NCBI RefSeq assembly: GCF_000015665.1 | Contig: NC_008817.1 | Span: 558,001-622,000, forward strand | Length of the DNA: 64,000 nt | Direction of reading: 5' to 3' | Origin: Prochlorococcus marinus str. MIT 9515 | GTDB lineage: Bacteria; Cyanobacteriota; Cyanobacteriia; PCC-6307; Cyanobiaceae | In this document: positions 37,280-46,748 of the stretch, one piece after another | Position numbering within the stretch: position 1 is the stretch's first letter | How the letters are laid out: each line of letters starts with the position of its first letter | Position numbers and translations under genes: made by a program | The notes under the pieces: model-generated | What the model was told of the DNA's origin: nothing | Databases searched by the model: none | What the model saw: the letters and a program-made list of their open reading frames with translations, nothing else

Positions 37280-38227
37280 CTACTTACCTGAAATAGTTTT
37301 GAATTGACTCCCCTTCGTTTGGACATTTAAAAATGGAGCTCTACTTGCAATGCCTAAGTTTTCCCAAGCTTTTACCATCGCCTGACTTACTACCTTGCCA
37401 TTATTACTTTTACATAAAGCTAAAATGCTTGGCCCAGCTCCACTAATTGCGCAACCTAAAGCTCCTGCTTGTAATGCAGCCTCTTTAACTTCTAATCCTC
37501 CTTTAATTAGTTTCCAGCGATATGGCTCATGTAATTTATCAAACATACCCTCTTTTATTAGCTCATCATTTCCAGTTTTTAAACCATTAAGTAATAAAGT
37601 AAGGGCACCCATGTTTGTAACGGCATCAGATATTGGAATATTTTTTGGCATCACTCTTCTTGCTTCGCTTGTGCTAAGTCGAATTGCGGGTATAGCTATA
37701 ACTGCTTTTATCGAATCATGCCAATCACATCTAATAATTCTCCATCTTTGGGAAGATGATCTTGCTGTTAAACATAAACCACCTAAAAGAGATGGAACTA
37801 CATTGTCAGGATGACCTTCTATATCGATCGCAAGTTCTAAGAGTTTTTCTTTAGGAAGTGGGGAGTTCATGATCGCATTGGCTCCAATAAGCCCTGCAAC
37901 AATGGCAGTTGCACTACTACCTAGTCCACGAGCTGGGGGGACTGCAAGTTTAACTCTTGCCTCAAGAGCGAATGGGGATACATCTGCACTCTCCCATACT
38001 TTTTGTGCCGCTCGAAAGACTAAGTTCTCAGGACCTCCTCTCAAATGATTGCCGTCTGTACTCTCCATGATTAAATCAAATCTATCTCCATCACCTTCTA
38101 TTCTTGTGAATATAAATTCATTATATAAGTCTAAGGCTGCTCCCAGACAATCAAATCCGGGACCTAAATTAGCAGTTGTAGAAGGAACTGTAACTATAAT
38201 TTTTTTACCTAAATTGGGTATAGACAT
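37280..38227 (-). CDS. thrB: Homoserine kinase
   Basis: ThrB phosphorylates homoserine in threonine synthesis. The 315-residue GHMP kinase has VTVPSTTANLGPGFDCLG at the start, the phosphate-binding PPARGLGSSATAIVAGL near residue 95, GHPDNVVPSLLGG and the C-terminal GCAISGAGPSILAL. All three GHMP motifs are intact. It follows glk by 8 bp, so the two are probably cotranscribed. A 78-bp gap leads to ndhD. Confidence 0.96.
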   Translation of the reverse strand: MSIPNLGKKIIVTVPSTTANLGPGFDCLGAALDLYNEFIFTRIEGDGDRFDLIMESTDGNHLRGGPENLVFRAAQKVWESADVSPFALEARVKLAVPPARGLGSSATAIVAGLIGANAIMNSPLPKEKLLELAIDIEGHPDNVVPSLLGGLCLTARSSSQRWRIIRCDWHDSIKAVIAIPAIRLSTSEARRVMPKNIPISDAVTNMGALTLLLNGLKTGNDELIKEGMFDKLHEPYRWKLIKGGLEVKEAALQAGALGCAISGAGPSILALCKSNNGKVVSQAMVKAWENLGIASRAPFLNVQTKGSQFKTISGK

Positions 38228-38235
38228 TCTTAGGG

Positions 38236-39273
38236 TTATGTTGTTTTTAATAGCATTTTTGCTCTGCAGGCTGCACTATAAAGTCCAAACTCTTCATCTA
38301 AAATTATTTTAATAGGAATAGATTTAACAATATCTATTAATCTTCCTTTATTTGAAATTTGTTTCAAAAATGAATCTGATTTAAAGTTTTTGAAATGTTT
38401 TGTAGCCGTACCTCCTGCAATCCATAATCCCCCAAAGCATAGTTCATGAACAGCGATATCTCCTAATAAAGAGGCATAAGCTTCTAACCATATCCTTTCA
38501 ATTTCCATCATTAAAATATCCCCTTCATTTGAAAGTTTACAAATTTGACTAGGTATCTTTTTTCTTGATTCCTCAGAAATTTCTAATTCTTTAATAGTTT
38601 TTTGAAAAGGATGATTTTTAGCATCAGGTTTGCTTAATCTCCACTCAGCTATTCTTGAGAGACCTTCACCACTAACAATTCTTTCGCAAGAAATTCTTTC
38701 CACTTTTAAATGATTTTTTAGCCATATCTTTAATTCCCATTCTTCTTTTGACCTTGGGGAGAACTCCACATGACCTCCTTCGCTTGCTAGGACCTCTATA
38801 TTATTTCCATTAATAAAGCCCCTCGCAATACCTAGACCTGTACCTGCTCCAACTATTGCGTGAAAATTTTTGCTGGAACTAACATGAAACTCTCCATTTT
38901 GAATTGTTGCAAATTGATTTTTTTGTAAGAATGGAATTCCATAAATTAATACTCCAAAGTCATTTATTAGTTCAACACTTTCAAATTTGAATTTCATTTT
39001 CAGATCATTACCTGAAATATTCCAAGACAAATTAATTATTTTTGCAGCATTATTTCTGACAGGACCCGCAATAGCAAAACATGCATGAAGAGGCCAAGTA
39101 ATGTTTTTACACTCTTTCTCTAGAAAGTTTTCAATTATTGAATCAAAAGAATCCCATTCTGTAGATAAATATTTTTTTTTAAAGATTAATTTAGGAGTAT
39201 CAGATTCAAGATCTTTTTCATAAATACCTACAAGAACTTTCGTACCCCCAAGATCACAAGCAAGAAAATTCAT
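38236..39273 (-). CDS. glk: Glucokinase
   Basis: Glucokinase makes glucose 6-phosphate from glucose and ATP. The 345-residue protein begins with the phosphate motif LACDLGGTKVLVGIYE and has ELINDFGVLIYG with the catalytic Asp. AIVGAGTGLGIARG and SEGGHVEFSP follow, as in the Glk (E. coli type) family, and LWIAGGTATK lies near the C-terminus. It sits between thrS (9 bp) and thrB (8 bp). The order has no obvious metabolic logic but is compact enough for one transcript. Confidence 0.92.
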   Translation of the reverse strand: MNFLACDLGGTKVLVGIYEKDLESDTPKLIFKKKYLSTEWDSFDSIIENFLEKECKNITWPLHACFAIAGPVRNNAAKIINLSWNISGNDLKMKFKFESVELINDFGVLIYGIPFLQKNQFATIQNGEFHVSSSKNFHAIVGAGTGLGIARGFINGNNIEVLASEGGHVEFSPRSKEEWELKIWLKNHLKVERISCERIVSGEGLSRIAEWRLSKPDAKNHPFQKTIKELEISEESRKKIPSQICKLSNEGDILMMEIERIWLEAYASLLGDIAVHELCFGGLWIAGGTATKHFKNFKSDSFLKQISNKGRLIDIVKSIPIKIILDEEFGLYSAACRAKMLLKTT

Positions 39274-39282
39274 AAAATTAAA

Positions 39283-41199
39283 TTAGTCTACTCTTCCCTT
39301 TTTCTCAATTAAAGTATTCATAAGTTTAAAAAGATTATCTAATTCATAAATTCCTAAATTCGATCCATCTAAAGCTCTCAAGGTAACTGAATTTAGTTCC
39401 TGCTCTTTGTCTCCAACAATACCAATTAATGGTATTCTGGCCAGCGTAGATTCTCTAATTTTATAACCAATCTTTTCGTTTCTAATATCAATTTTTGATC
39501 GATATCCTTTAGTATTTAATAAATTATTAAATTCAATACATTTTTTTATATTTCTTTCAGTAATACTTAATAAAATAATCTGAGTTGGAGCTAGCCAAAT
39601 AGGGAATTTAGCTTCGTATTGTTCTATCAATATTCCTATAAATCTCTCAAAAGAACCTAATATTGCTCTATGCAACATGACGGGACTTTTTTTCTCGTTA
39701 TTAATGTCTACAAAAGTCGCATCTAATCGAACAGGCATCGAAAAATCAACCTGAATCGTCCCACATTGCCATATCCTGTTAAGACAATCTTTAAGTGAAA
39801 ATTCAATTTTTGGACCATAAAATGCTCCTTCCCCTGGTTGGAGTTCCCATTTGAGATTTTTATTATTTAAAGCTTCGGTTAGAGCTTCCTCAGATTTGTC
39901 CCAAATATCCTCACTCCCTACTCTTTTTTCTGGACGGGTTGATAACTTTATGATAATTTCATCAAATCCAAAAGTATTATAAACCTCAAAAACTAGATCA
40001 ATAAAAGTTGAGACCTCTTCTTGAATTTGCTCTTCAGTACAAAATATATGAGCATCATCTTGAGTGAAATTTCTAACTCTCATCAAACCGTGCAAGGCTC
40101 CTGAAGGCTCATTTCTGTGGCAAGATCCAAATTCAGCCAGACGCAGAGGTAAATCTTTATAACTTTTCAACCCTTGATTAAATACTTGAATATGGCAAGG
40201 ACAGTTCATCGGCTTAATTGCATAAGTTCTATTCTCAGAGGCAGTAGTGAACATATCATCTCTGAATTTTTCCCAGTGACCTGATTTTTCCCAAAGAGAT
40301 TTATCAACTGCTTGGGGTGTTTTAATTTCGAGATATTCATTTTTTCTGAGAATTTCTCTTATGTATTTTTCAAGGATTTGATAAATTATCCAACCATTTG
40401 GATGCCAAAAAATCATTCCGGGAGATTCTTCTTGTATATGAAAAAGAGAATGTTTTTTGCCTAGTTTTCTATGGTCTCTTTTTTCGGCTTCTTCAATTCT
40501 TTTTAGATAATTAGTAAGATCCTTCTCCTTGCTCCACGCTGTACCATAAATTCTTTGCAATGATTCGTTTTTGCTGTCACCTCTCCAATATGATCCGGAT
40601 AATTTTAATAACTTAAAGTGTCTAAGATGTCTTGTGTTTGGGACATGAGGTCCTCTGCACATATCAATATATTCTTCATGTTTATATAAATTTATTGAAT
40701 CTTTTTCATCGATTTCTTCAATAATTCTTAATTTGAAAATCTCATCTCTTTCTTTAAAAGTTTTAATAGCTTCTTGTTTTGAAACTTGCAAAACTTCAAC
40801 GTCATAATCCTTTCTAATGAGTTGATTAATTCTTTCTTCAATTTTGATTAAATCTTCAGGAGTAAACCTATATTCTGAAAAAATATCATAATAAAATCCA
40901 TCCTCAATTACTGGACCAATAGCCATTTTTATATTTGGATATATTTGTTTAACGGCATGACCAATTAAATGAGCAAAAGAATGTCTAATTATCTCAATAC
41001 CCTCCTTATCTCGTGATGTAATTATTACCACTTTAGAATCATTTTTTATTGGCAGAGTTGCATCAAAAAGAACGTTATTTACTTTCCCCGCAATTGTTGC
41101 TTTGGCTAACCCTGCTCCAATACTTTTAGCAATATCAAGAGTAGTTACAGCTTTTTCGAAAACTTTTTTAGTACCATCAGGGAGTGTTATTTTTGGCAT
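39283..41199 (-). CDS. thrS: Threonyl-tRNA synthetase
   Basis: This 638-residue class II synthetase charges tRNA-Thr. It has an N-terminal TGS domain (about 1-60) and the editing domain with [16 protein letters not shown]. The catalytic core contains [11 protein letters not shown] (zinc Cys) and the motif 2 region [26 protein letters not shown]. Motif 3 is [19 protein letters not shown]-terminal anticodon-binding domain ends the protein. All parts seem intact and the length is normal. It is followed closely by glk and preceded by trpS with a 3-bp gap. Confidence 0.97.
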   Translation of the reverse strand: MPKITLPDGTKKVFEKAVTTLDIAKSIGAGLAKATIAGKVNNVLFDATLPIKNDSKVVIITSRDKEGIEIIRHSFAHLIGHAVKQIYPNIKMAIGPVIEDGFYYDIFSEYRFTPEDLIKIEERINQLIRKDYDVEVLQVSKQEAIKTFKERDEIFKLRIIEEIDEKDSINLYKHEEYIDMCRGPHVPNTRHLRHFKLLKLSGSYWRGDSKNESLQRIYGTAWSKEKDLTNYLKRIEEAEKRDHRKLGKKHSLFHIQEESPGMIFWHPNGWIIYQILEKYIREILRKNEYLEIKTPQAVDKSLWEKSGHWEKFRDDMFTTASENRTYAIKPMNCPCHIQVFNQGLKSYKDLPLRLAEFGSCHRNEPSGALHGLMRVRNFTQDDAHIFCTEEQIQEEVSTFIDLVFEVYNTFGFDEIIIKLSTRPEKRVGSEDIWDKSEEALTEALNNKNLKWELQPGEGAFYGPKIEFSLKDCLNRIWQCGTIQVDFSMPVRLDATFVDINNEKKSPVMLHRAILGSFERFIGILIEQYEAKFPIWLAPTQIILLSITERNIKKCIEFNNLLNTKGYRSKIDIRNEKIGYKIRESTLARIPLIGIVGDKEQELNSVTLRALDGSNLGIYELDNLFKLMNTLIEKKGRVD

Positions 41200-41202
41200 G
41201 AT

Positions 41203-42219
41203 TTATTTTTCCATTGAAAAGAAACCTAATTCTGATTTAACTCTACTTAGAGTTTTGTTTGCTACTAACTCAGCTTTCTCTTTACCCTCTAGAAGTATCT
41301 TATTTAGTTCATATGGATCATTAATAAGAACATTATATCTTTCTTGAATAGGTTCAAGCGATTCTATAACTTGTTCAGTAAATATTTTTTTAAAAGTTCC
41401 CCATCCTGTTTGCGAGAAATCATTCTCTAAATCAGAAATTTCTTTACCACTTAATAATGAATATATCATTAAAAGATTTCTGGATTCAGGCCTATCGGGA
41501 TTATTAAATTCCATTCCGATATGACTATCACTTTTAGCTCTTTTTATTTTTTTTGTAATAATTTCTGGAGTATCTAATAGATTAATTCTACTACCCTCGT
41601 TAATATCGCTTTTGCTCATTTTTTTTGATCCATCATTTAGACTCATTATCTTTGAACCTTTCTTCATAATTATTGGTTGAGGAATTTTTAAAATATTTTT
41701 TTTCTTACTAAACTTGGCATTTATTCTCTGTTGGGCAATATCTCTAGCAAGTTCTAAATGTTGTTTTTGATCTTCTCCTACGGGAACATAATCAGCATCG
41801 TATAGCAAAATATCAGCAGCCATTAATATTGGATAATCAAATAATCCAATAGAAACATTATTTCCTTGCTGGACAGATTTCTCCTTGAATTGGATCATCC
41901 TTTCCATCCAATTTATGGGAGTCATGCAATTTAATATCCAGCAAAGCTCTGAATGAGCAGATATCTGGCTTTGAACAAAAATAGAACATATTTTTGGATC
42001 TATACCACAAGCAACATATAAAGCAGCTGTTGAAAGTGTATTCCTTGAAAGCTGTTTTGGGTCATATTCTGTAGTAATTGCGTGCAAATCAACCACACAA
42101 AGAAATGTTTCGTGCTTCTCTTGAAGTGCAACCCAATTGTTTATTGCTCCAAGCCAGTTTCCAATGTGTAAATCTCCTGTAGGTTGAACTCCAGAAAGAA
42201 CTCTTTTTTTATTTGTCAT
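41203..42219 (-). CDS. trpS: Tryptophanyl-tRNA synthetase
   Basis: This class I synthetase charges tRNA-Trp. From ATG 42219 it has 338 residues, with HIGN at 18-21 in PTGDLHIGNWLGA, and KMSKS near residue 200. The open frame runs further up to 42312. The extra 31 residues (Lys/Glu-rich, low complexity) are out-of-frame translation of the upstream gene's end, so I use the later ATG. Even so the start overlaps the 3' end of the RG-rich gene by 11 bp, suggesting translational coupling. thrS follows after 3 bp. Confidence 0.94.
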   Translation of the reverse strand: MTNKKRVLSGVQPTGDLHIGNWLGAINNWVALQEKHETFLCVVDLHAITTEYDPKQLSRNTLSTAALYVACGIDPKICSIFVQSQISAHSELCWILNCMTPINWMERMIQFKEKSVQQGNNVSIGLFDYPILMAADILLYDADYVPVGEDQKQHLELARDIAQQRINAKFSKKKNILKIPQPIIMKKGSKIMSLNDGSKKMSKSDINEGSRINLLDTPEIITKKIKRAKSDSHIGMEFNNPDRPESRNLLMIYSLLSGKEISDLENDFSQTGWGTFKKIFTEQVIESLEPIQERYNVLINDPYELNKILLEGKEKAELVANKTLSRVKSELGFFSMEK

Positions 42220-42664
42220 CCCCTTCTTCTTCTTCTCCTTCTCCATCTCCTTTGAGCTCCTCTGTTTTTGGTGTAATTTTTTCAATAGGCTGATTCTTAA
42301 CTGGCCTTGCAAAAGGATTAGGCGCTGCTTTTATACTTTCGCTCTCAGAAGCTACTGCTTTACTCGGTGAAGATGTGTTTTTATTATTTTTTGCAAATTT
42401 AGTTATCGATTCCATTAAGCTTTTATCTTCAATTATTTCACTAAGTGTTCTGACTGAAAAACCTAAAACTGCAACTGTAGATTTAAGTTGAAAAGCCTCC
42501 TGTATTGATTTAACCGCTTTCATCTCATTATCACTTAATCTTATTCGAAATCCTCCCCCATCTCTATTTCCTCCGGATCTATTCCTAAAATTAGATCTAT
42601 CATTATTACCACGACTTCTATAGTTTTCTTGACCAAAATTATTGTCGTAATTGGAATTTGACAT
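42209..42664 (-). CDS. RG-rich N-terminus / acidic C-terminus protein, picocyanobacterial, function unknown
   Basis: This 151-residue protein has three parts. Residues 1-40 are rich in Asn, Arg, Gly and Ser with several RG/RS/NR repeats. A short conserved-looking core (about 40-92) contains IRLSDNEMKAVKSIQEAFQLKSTVAVLGFSV. The tail is disordered and ends in a stretch of Glu, Gly and Asp. The RG part suggests nucleic-acid binding and the acidic tail recalls RNA chaperones; both are inference. It overlaps trpS by 11 bp. Confidence 0.65.
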   Translation of the reverse strand: MSNSNYDNNFGQENYRSRGNNDRSNFRNRSGGNRDGGGFRIRLSDNEMKAVKSIQEAFQLKSTVAVLGFSVRTLSEIIEDKSLMESITKFAKNNKNTSSPSKAVASESESIKAAPNPFARPVKNQPIEKITPKTEELKGDGEGEEEEGDDK

Positions 42665-42831
42665 CTTAGGGAATCTTTTTTTTATGTAGTCAGTCTATTA
42701 ATTTACCACCTAGTGATGCAAGAAGTCTTAAATTGAACCTTAAATTTCTTATCTAAAAATTAAAGAGTTATGAAATTTTACTTTTTTCATTCACAAATTG
42801 CACTAAAATAGAAGAAAGATATTAAAGAATC

Positions 42832-44157
42832 GTGTCTAATATTAGTAAAGAAAACTTATTAACGGATTTAATAAAATTTCCTAAAAAAAATATATTTATA
42901 ATCTTACTTGTTTTGGGTTTTGGAGAATGGTTTTTAAGTGATGTAATAAACTTTGCGGGCGGTTCAATAGGCTTTTTGATTTTATGTTTTGGTGGATATT
43001 TTTATCTGAAAAATGAAAAACCAAAATTTAATGAGCCAAAGAATTTAAATGGTTGGATAAACCTTTGTAATGAGGATTTAGATTTCTTTGAGGAAATTGA
43101 ATTGAATAATAATTTGGAAAAAGAAAATATCAAAAGGAAACAATCTCTTAAATCAATAATTTATAGAGAAAAAAAAGAAGAAATTTATTGTATCGGGCAG
43201 AACAATTTTGATTCGAATAATGCATTATTTATAAATTACTTTAAAGAAGAAAGGTACGATTTAAATTTCATTGAGAAACTTCCAAAATATAATTCTTCTG
43301 AAATGATTCCTGAAGAAATTTTGAATAGTGACGCTATTTTGTATTTTTTAAAGTTACCCTTATCCGCAAATGATTTTTTATGGTTAGAAAAACTTCCTAA
43401 AAGTATGCCTATTTGGTTAGTTGCTTTACCTAAAAATGGATTAGACTATAAAAAAGAATTAGAGGAATTAAAGGCTCAGATTTCTGGAGATTATTTAAAC
43501 AGAATAATTATATTTGACACAACTAAAAAGGAACTTATTAGCATACCATTCTCTTTACGCAAGTTTTTTATTAGTTCAAGTAGCAATATTGAAAATACAA
43601 AAAAAAGACTTTTGAAGAGATTGCATATTAATTGGCAATCTGAGATTGAGGGGATAAGAAGACTTCAATTGAAGGATTTACAGAGGAGAAATCAGATAAT
43701 GGTAGCCACTTCGGTATTCTTTTCTCCAATTCCATCCATAGATGTTTTATCAATGACTGTTTTAAATTCCTTGATGATTAAAGAAATCAAATCTATATGG
43801 GGATGTAATTGGTCTCCAGAAATATTGGATAAAGTATCTAAGCAAATAATAAAAACTGCAATTGCGCAAGGAGTAATAGAGTGGAGTGGCCAGACGTTAT
43901 TAGGTCTAACAAAATTGCATGGCCCAAATTGGCTAGTAACTGGATCATTCCAAGCAATAAGTGCAGCATATTTAACCAGAGTAGTATCAAGTTCTTTGGC
44001 AGATTTCATGGCAATAACAAAGGGAGTCTCAGAACCTGACTTGGAATTTATAAAAGAAAATTCTGAAAAAATTGTTGAAAAAGCATTTGAAAAAGAGAAA
44101 ATAAATTGGAAATCACTCATATCTGATTTAAAAAACCCATTAATGGGACTAACTTAA
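42832..44157 (+). CDS. DUF697 (YcjF-like) membrane protein
   Basis: This 441-residue protein has two N-terminal hydrophobic segments (about 18-37 and 42-58), a soluble middle part and a C-terminal DUF697 domain (from about residue 285: VATSVFFSPIPSIDVLSMTVLNS, then helices with SFQAISAAYLTRVVSSSLADF). DUF697 often accompanies Era-like GTPases. In this protein I see no P-loop GxxxxGK[ST], so the GTPase part is absent or degenerate. The start is GTG. A TAAAAT at 42804-42809 could be its -10. Confidence 0.72.
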   Translation: MSNISKENLLTDLIKFPKKNIFIILLVLGFGEWFLSDVINFAGGSIGFLILCFGGYFYLKNEKPKFNEPKNLNGWINLCNEDLDFFEEIELNNNLEKENIKRKQSLKSIIYREKKEEIYCIGQNNFDSNNALFINYFKEERYDLNFIEKLPKYNSSEMIPEEILNSDAILYFLKLPLSANDFLWLEKLPKSMPIWLVALPKNGLDYKKELEELKAQISGDYLNRIIIFDTTKKELISIPFSLRKFFISSSSNIENTKKRLLKRLHINWQSEIEGIRRLQLKDLQRRNQIMVATSVFFSPIPSIDVLSMTVLNSLMIKEIKSIWGCNWSPEILDKVSKQIIKTAIAQGVIEWSGQTLLGLTKLHGPNWLVTGSFQAISAAYLTRVVSSSLADFMAITKGVSEPDLEFIKENSEKIVEKAFEKEKINWKSLISDLKNPLMGLT

Positions 44158-44178
44158 AAGTCTGAAACGATATCTTTC

Positions 44179-45090
44179 TTGAAAAAAATGAGAAAAAAGT
44201 TTTTACTTTTAATTTTTTCTTTTCTAATTTGTCTTAGTGCAAATTCTTGTAAAAAGAATTCATTTGAAAATGAAACTAATAAGGAAGTGATTTTGGCAAG
44301 TTTCACAGTTTTGGCTGATATTATAGAAAATATTGCTAAAGATGAGTTTGTTGTTAGATCAATTACTAAACCAGGAATGGAAGTTCATGGTTATCAGCCA
44401 ACTCCAAGTGATTTAATAAAAGCATCTAAAGCCTTCGTTTTTATTGATAATGGGTTTGGTTTTGAATTATGGGCAGAAAAATTTGTTTCGAACCTTGACC
44501 TCAAAAGAGTAACTATTTCAGATAGATTAGATCCCATTTTTATTAACGAAGATTTCTATAAAGGTAAACCTAATCCTCATGCTTGGATTTCTCCAAAAAG
44601 AGGGATGATTTATGTTGATATTATCGTTGAATCTTTATCAGAAATAAGACCATCTAAAGCAGAATTATTTAGAAAAAATGGAAAAATATATAAGAGCAAA
44701 ATCTCTAAACTAGATAAAGATTTTTCAATTTTTATTAATAACTTAGATAAAAATAATAGGTATCTAGTAACTTGTGAAGGAGCATTCTCTTATTTAACTA
44801 ATGATTATGGAATGAAAGAAGCTTATTTATGGCCTGTAAATGCAGAAAGTCTAATTACCCCTAAGAGAATGGCTAGAACAATATCTCTTGTTAGAGATCA
44901 AAAGGTTCCTTCTGTCTTTTGCGAGAGTACTGTAAGTAATGAATCACAAATCATTGTTGCAGAGGAAACTGGAGCAAATTTTGGTGGAGATCTTTTTGTT
45001 GATTCATTATCTGAGGCCGATGGCTTGGCTAATAGTTATTTAAATATGCTTCAACACAATTTGGTCCTTATAAAAAAAGGTTTGAGTTAA
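44179..45090 (+). CDS. mntC: Manganese-type metal ABC transporter, substrate-binding lipoprotein
   Basis: This 303-residue cluster A-I protein delivers a divalent metal to an ABC importer. A lipoprotein signal ends at Cys24 (ANSC). The metal ligands are visible as H70 (VHGYQPTP), H134 (NPHAW), E200 (TCEGAFSY) and an Asp near 275 (FVDSLSE). The His-His-Glu-Asp set, and the absence of the His-rich loop of ZnuA, point to Mn2+ rather than Zn2+. That is inference; Zn or Fe cannot be excluded. The start is TTG; an ATG three codons later is possible. The ATPase gene follows after 4 bp. Confidence 0.8.
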   Translation: MKKMRKKFLLLIFSFLICLSANSCKKNSFENETNKEVILASFTVLADIIENIAKDEFVVRSITKPGMEVHGYQPTPSDLIKASKAFVFIDNGFGFELWAEKFVSNLDLKRVTISDRLDPIFINEDFYKGKPNPHAWISPKRGMIYVDIIVESLSEIRPSKAELFRKNGKIYKSKISKLDKDFSIFINNLDKNNRYLVTCEGAFSYLTNDYGMKEAYLWPVNAESLITPKRMARTISLVRDQKVPSVFCESTVSNESQIIVAEETGANFGGDLFVDSLSEADGLANSYLNMLQHNLVLIKKGLS

Positions 45091-45094
45091 AAAG

Positions 45095-45859
45095 ATGGAA
45101 ACACCCAAATATAAAAACTATAGAATCGAGGCAGAAAATATCTGTGTCGATTATCATGGTAAAGTTGCCTTATATGATGCAAATTTGAAACTAAAGGCAG
45201 GACAAATTTGTGGTTTGGTAGGAATGAATGGAGCAGGCAAAACAACTTTCTTTAATGCTTTAACTGGGTTCGTAAATATCTCAAAAGGAAAAGTTAGAAT
45301 CAATGGAGAATCTTTGAGAAGTGCTCAAAAAGATCAGTCTATTGCATACGTTCCTCAACTTGAAGGTATAGATAGTCAATTCCCTGTAAACGTATGGGAT
45401 GTTGTAATGATGGGTCGATATGGGTCTATGAATATTACGAGATCTCCAAGAGAATCAGATATTCAAGCTGTCAAGGATGCTATTGAGAGGGTTGATCTCA
45501 TTGGACTATCATCTTCTCCCATTGGAAACTTGTCCGGGGGACAGAGGAAAAGAGCATTTTTAGCAAGAGCTATCGCACAAAGAGCATCTATTTTATTACT
45601 TGATGAACCTTTTGCAGGAGTTGATATTAGAACTGAGAAACTTATCTCAGAATTATTTATTCAATTTAAAAGTGAGGGGAAAACAATTTTGCTATCTACT
45701 CACGACATAATACATGTTCGCGAATTTTGCGATTTGGTTCTTTTGATAAATAAGACAGTTGTTGCTTATGGAGAGACTTCGGAAGTATTTACGCCTGAAA
45801 ATATTACAAGTACTTTTGGGGGAATGTCACCAGATGTTTTGTTTGGACCTGAGTCATAA
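45095..45859 (+). CDS. mntA: Metal ABC transporter, ATP-binding protein
   Basis: This 254-residue ATPase powers the importer. It has Walker A GMNGAGKTT near residue 45, the Q-loop VPQLEG, the signature LSGGQRKRAFLARAI, Walker B ILLLDEPFAGVD and the switch His in STHDI. It is placed between the binding protein (4 bp) and the permease (11 bp), the order known for mntCAB and znu-like operons of cyanobacteria. It acts in the plasma membrane as a dimer. Confidence 0.85.
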   Translation: METPKYKNYRIEAENICVDYHGKVALYDANLKLKAGQICGLVGMNGAGKTTFFNALTGFVNISKGKVRINGESLRSAQKDQSIAYVPQLEGIDSQFPVNVWDVVMMGRYGSMNITRSPRESDIQAVKDAIERVDLIGLSSSPIGNLSGGQRKRAFLARAIAQRASILLLDEPFAGVDIRTEKLISELFIQFKSEGKTILLSTHDIIHVREFCDLVLLINKTVVAYGETSEVFTPENITSTFGGMSPDVLFGPES

Positions 45860-45870
45860 AAGTTAGTTAA

Positions 45871-46743
45871 ATGGATCTATGTTTTTTATCTATAAATATA
45901 AATTCTTTTATCGTAGATCCATTAAGTCATGAATTTATGAGAAAAGCACTATTGATGAGCTCTTTAGTCGCTGCTGTTTGTGGTTTTTTATCTAGTTATT
46001 TAACTCTTAAAGGTTGGGCTTTAATGGGAGATGCCGTTTCTCACTCTGTAATGCCTGGTGTGGTTGTCGCGTATGCTTTGGGACTCCCTTTCTCCTTAGG
46101 GGCATTCATTTTTGGCGTAGGTTCTGTAGCTTTAATAGGATTTGTAAAACAAAAGTCGAGAGTGAAAGAAGATACAGTTATTGGTTTAGTTTTCACAGGC
46201 TTTTTTGCACTTGGAATAGTTTTAGTTTCAAAGATTAAAAGTAATATTGATCTTCATTCAATTCTTTTTGGGAGCCCTCTAGGTATCTCTCTATCAGATG
46301 TTAAACAAACTGTATTTATTTCTTTATTGGTGGTACTACTATTATCAGTCTTTAGAAAGGACTTAATCCTTTATTGTTTTGATCCAAGACACGCAAAAAC
46401 AGTAGGAATTAATGTATTATTTCTTCATTATTTATTACTCACATGCTTGTCTTTAGCTGCTGTAGTTGGATTACAAACCGTTGGGATAGTTTTGGTCGTT
46501 GCTATGCTGATAACTCCTGGTGCAACAGCATATTTATTAACAGATAAGTTTGATATTATGACCATTATTTCAGTAATTAGCGCCATCATTTCAAGTTTAC
46601 TAGGGATCTATTTTAGCTTTTGGTTCGATCTTGAAACCGGTGGCTCAATTGTCTTGGTTCAAACGTTTATATTTTTATTTGCTTTTTTGTTTGCTCCAAG
46701 ATATGGGTTATTCAAAATTAGAAAAATATTTTCTAATTATTAA
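45871..46743 (+). CDS. mntB: Metal ABC transporter, permease
   Basis: This 290-residue ABC-3 family permease has about eight hydrophobic helices. Characteristic parts are the SHSVMPGVVVAYALG region (family motif around residue 56), VGLQTVGIVLVVAMLITPGATAYLL (about 198-222) and the helices towards the C-terminus. It completes a three-gene divalent metal importer with mntC and mntA. The DUF4336 gene follows after 5 bp. Confidence 0.85.
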   Translation: MDLCFLSININSFIVDPLSHEFMRKALLMSSLVAAVCGFLSSYLTLKGWALMGDAVSHSVMPGVVVAYALGLPFSLGAFIFGVGSVALIGFVKQKSRVKEDTVIGLVFTGFFALGIVLVSKIKSNIDLHSILFGSPLGISLSDVKQTVFISLLVVLLLSVFRKDLILYCFDPRHAKTVGINVLFLHYLLLTCLSLAAVVGLQTVGIVLVVAMLITPGATAYLLTDKFDIMTIISVISAIISSLLGIYFSFWFDLETGGSIVLVQTFIFLFAFLFAPRYGLFKIRKIFSNY

Positions 46744-46748
46744 CAATA

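Noticed and set aside
42220-42312. A longer trpS starting at the upstream ATG 42312
   Set aside because: The added 31 residues come from another frame of the RG-rich gene's end and are not part of the TrpS family. The ATG at 42219 sits right before the conserved start.
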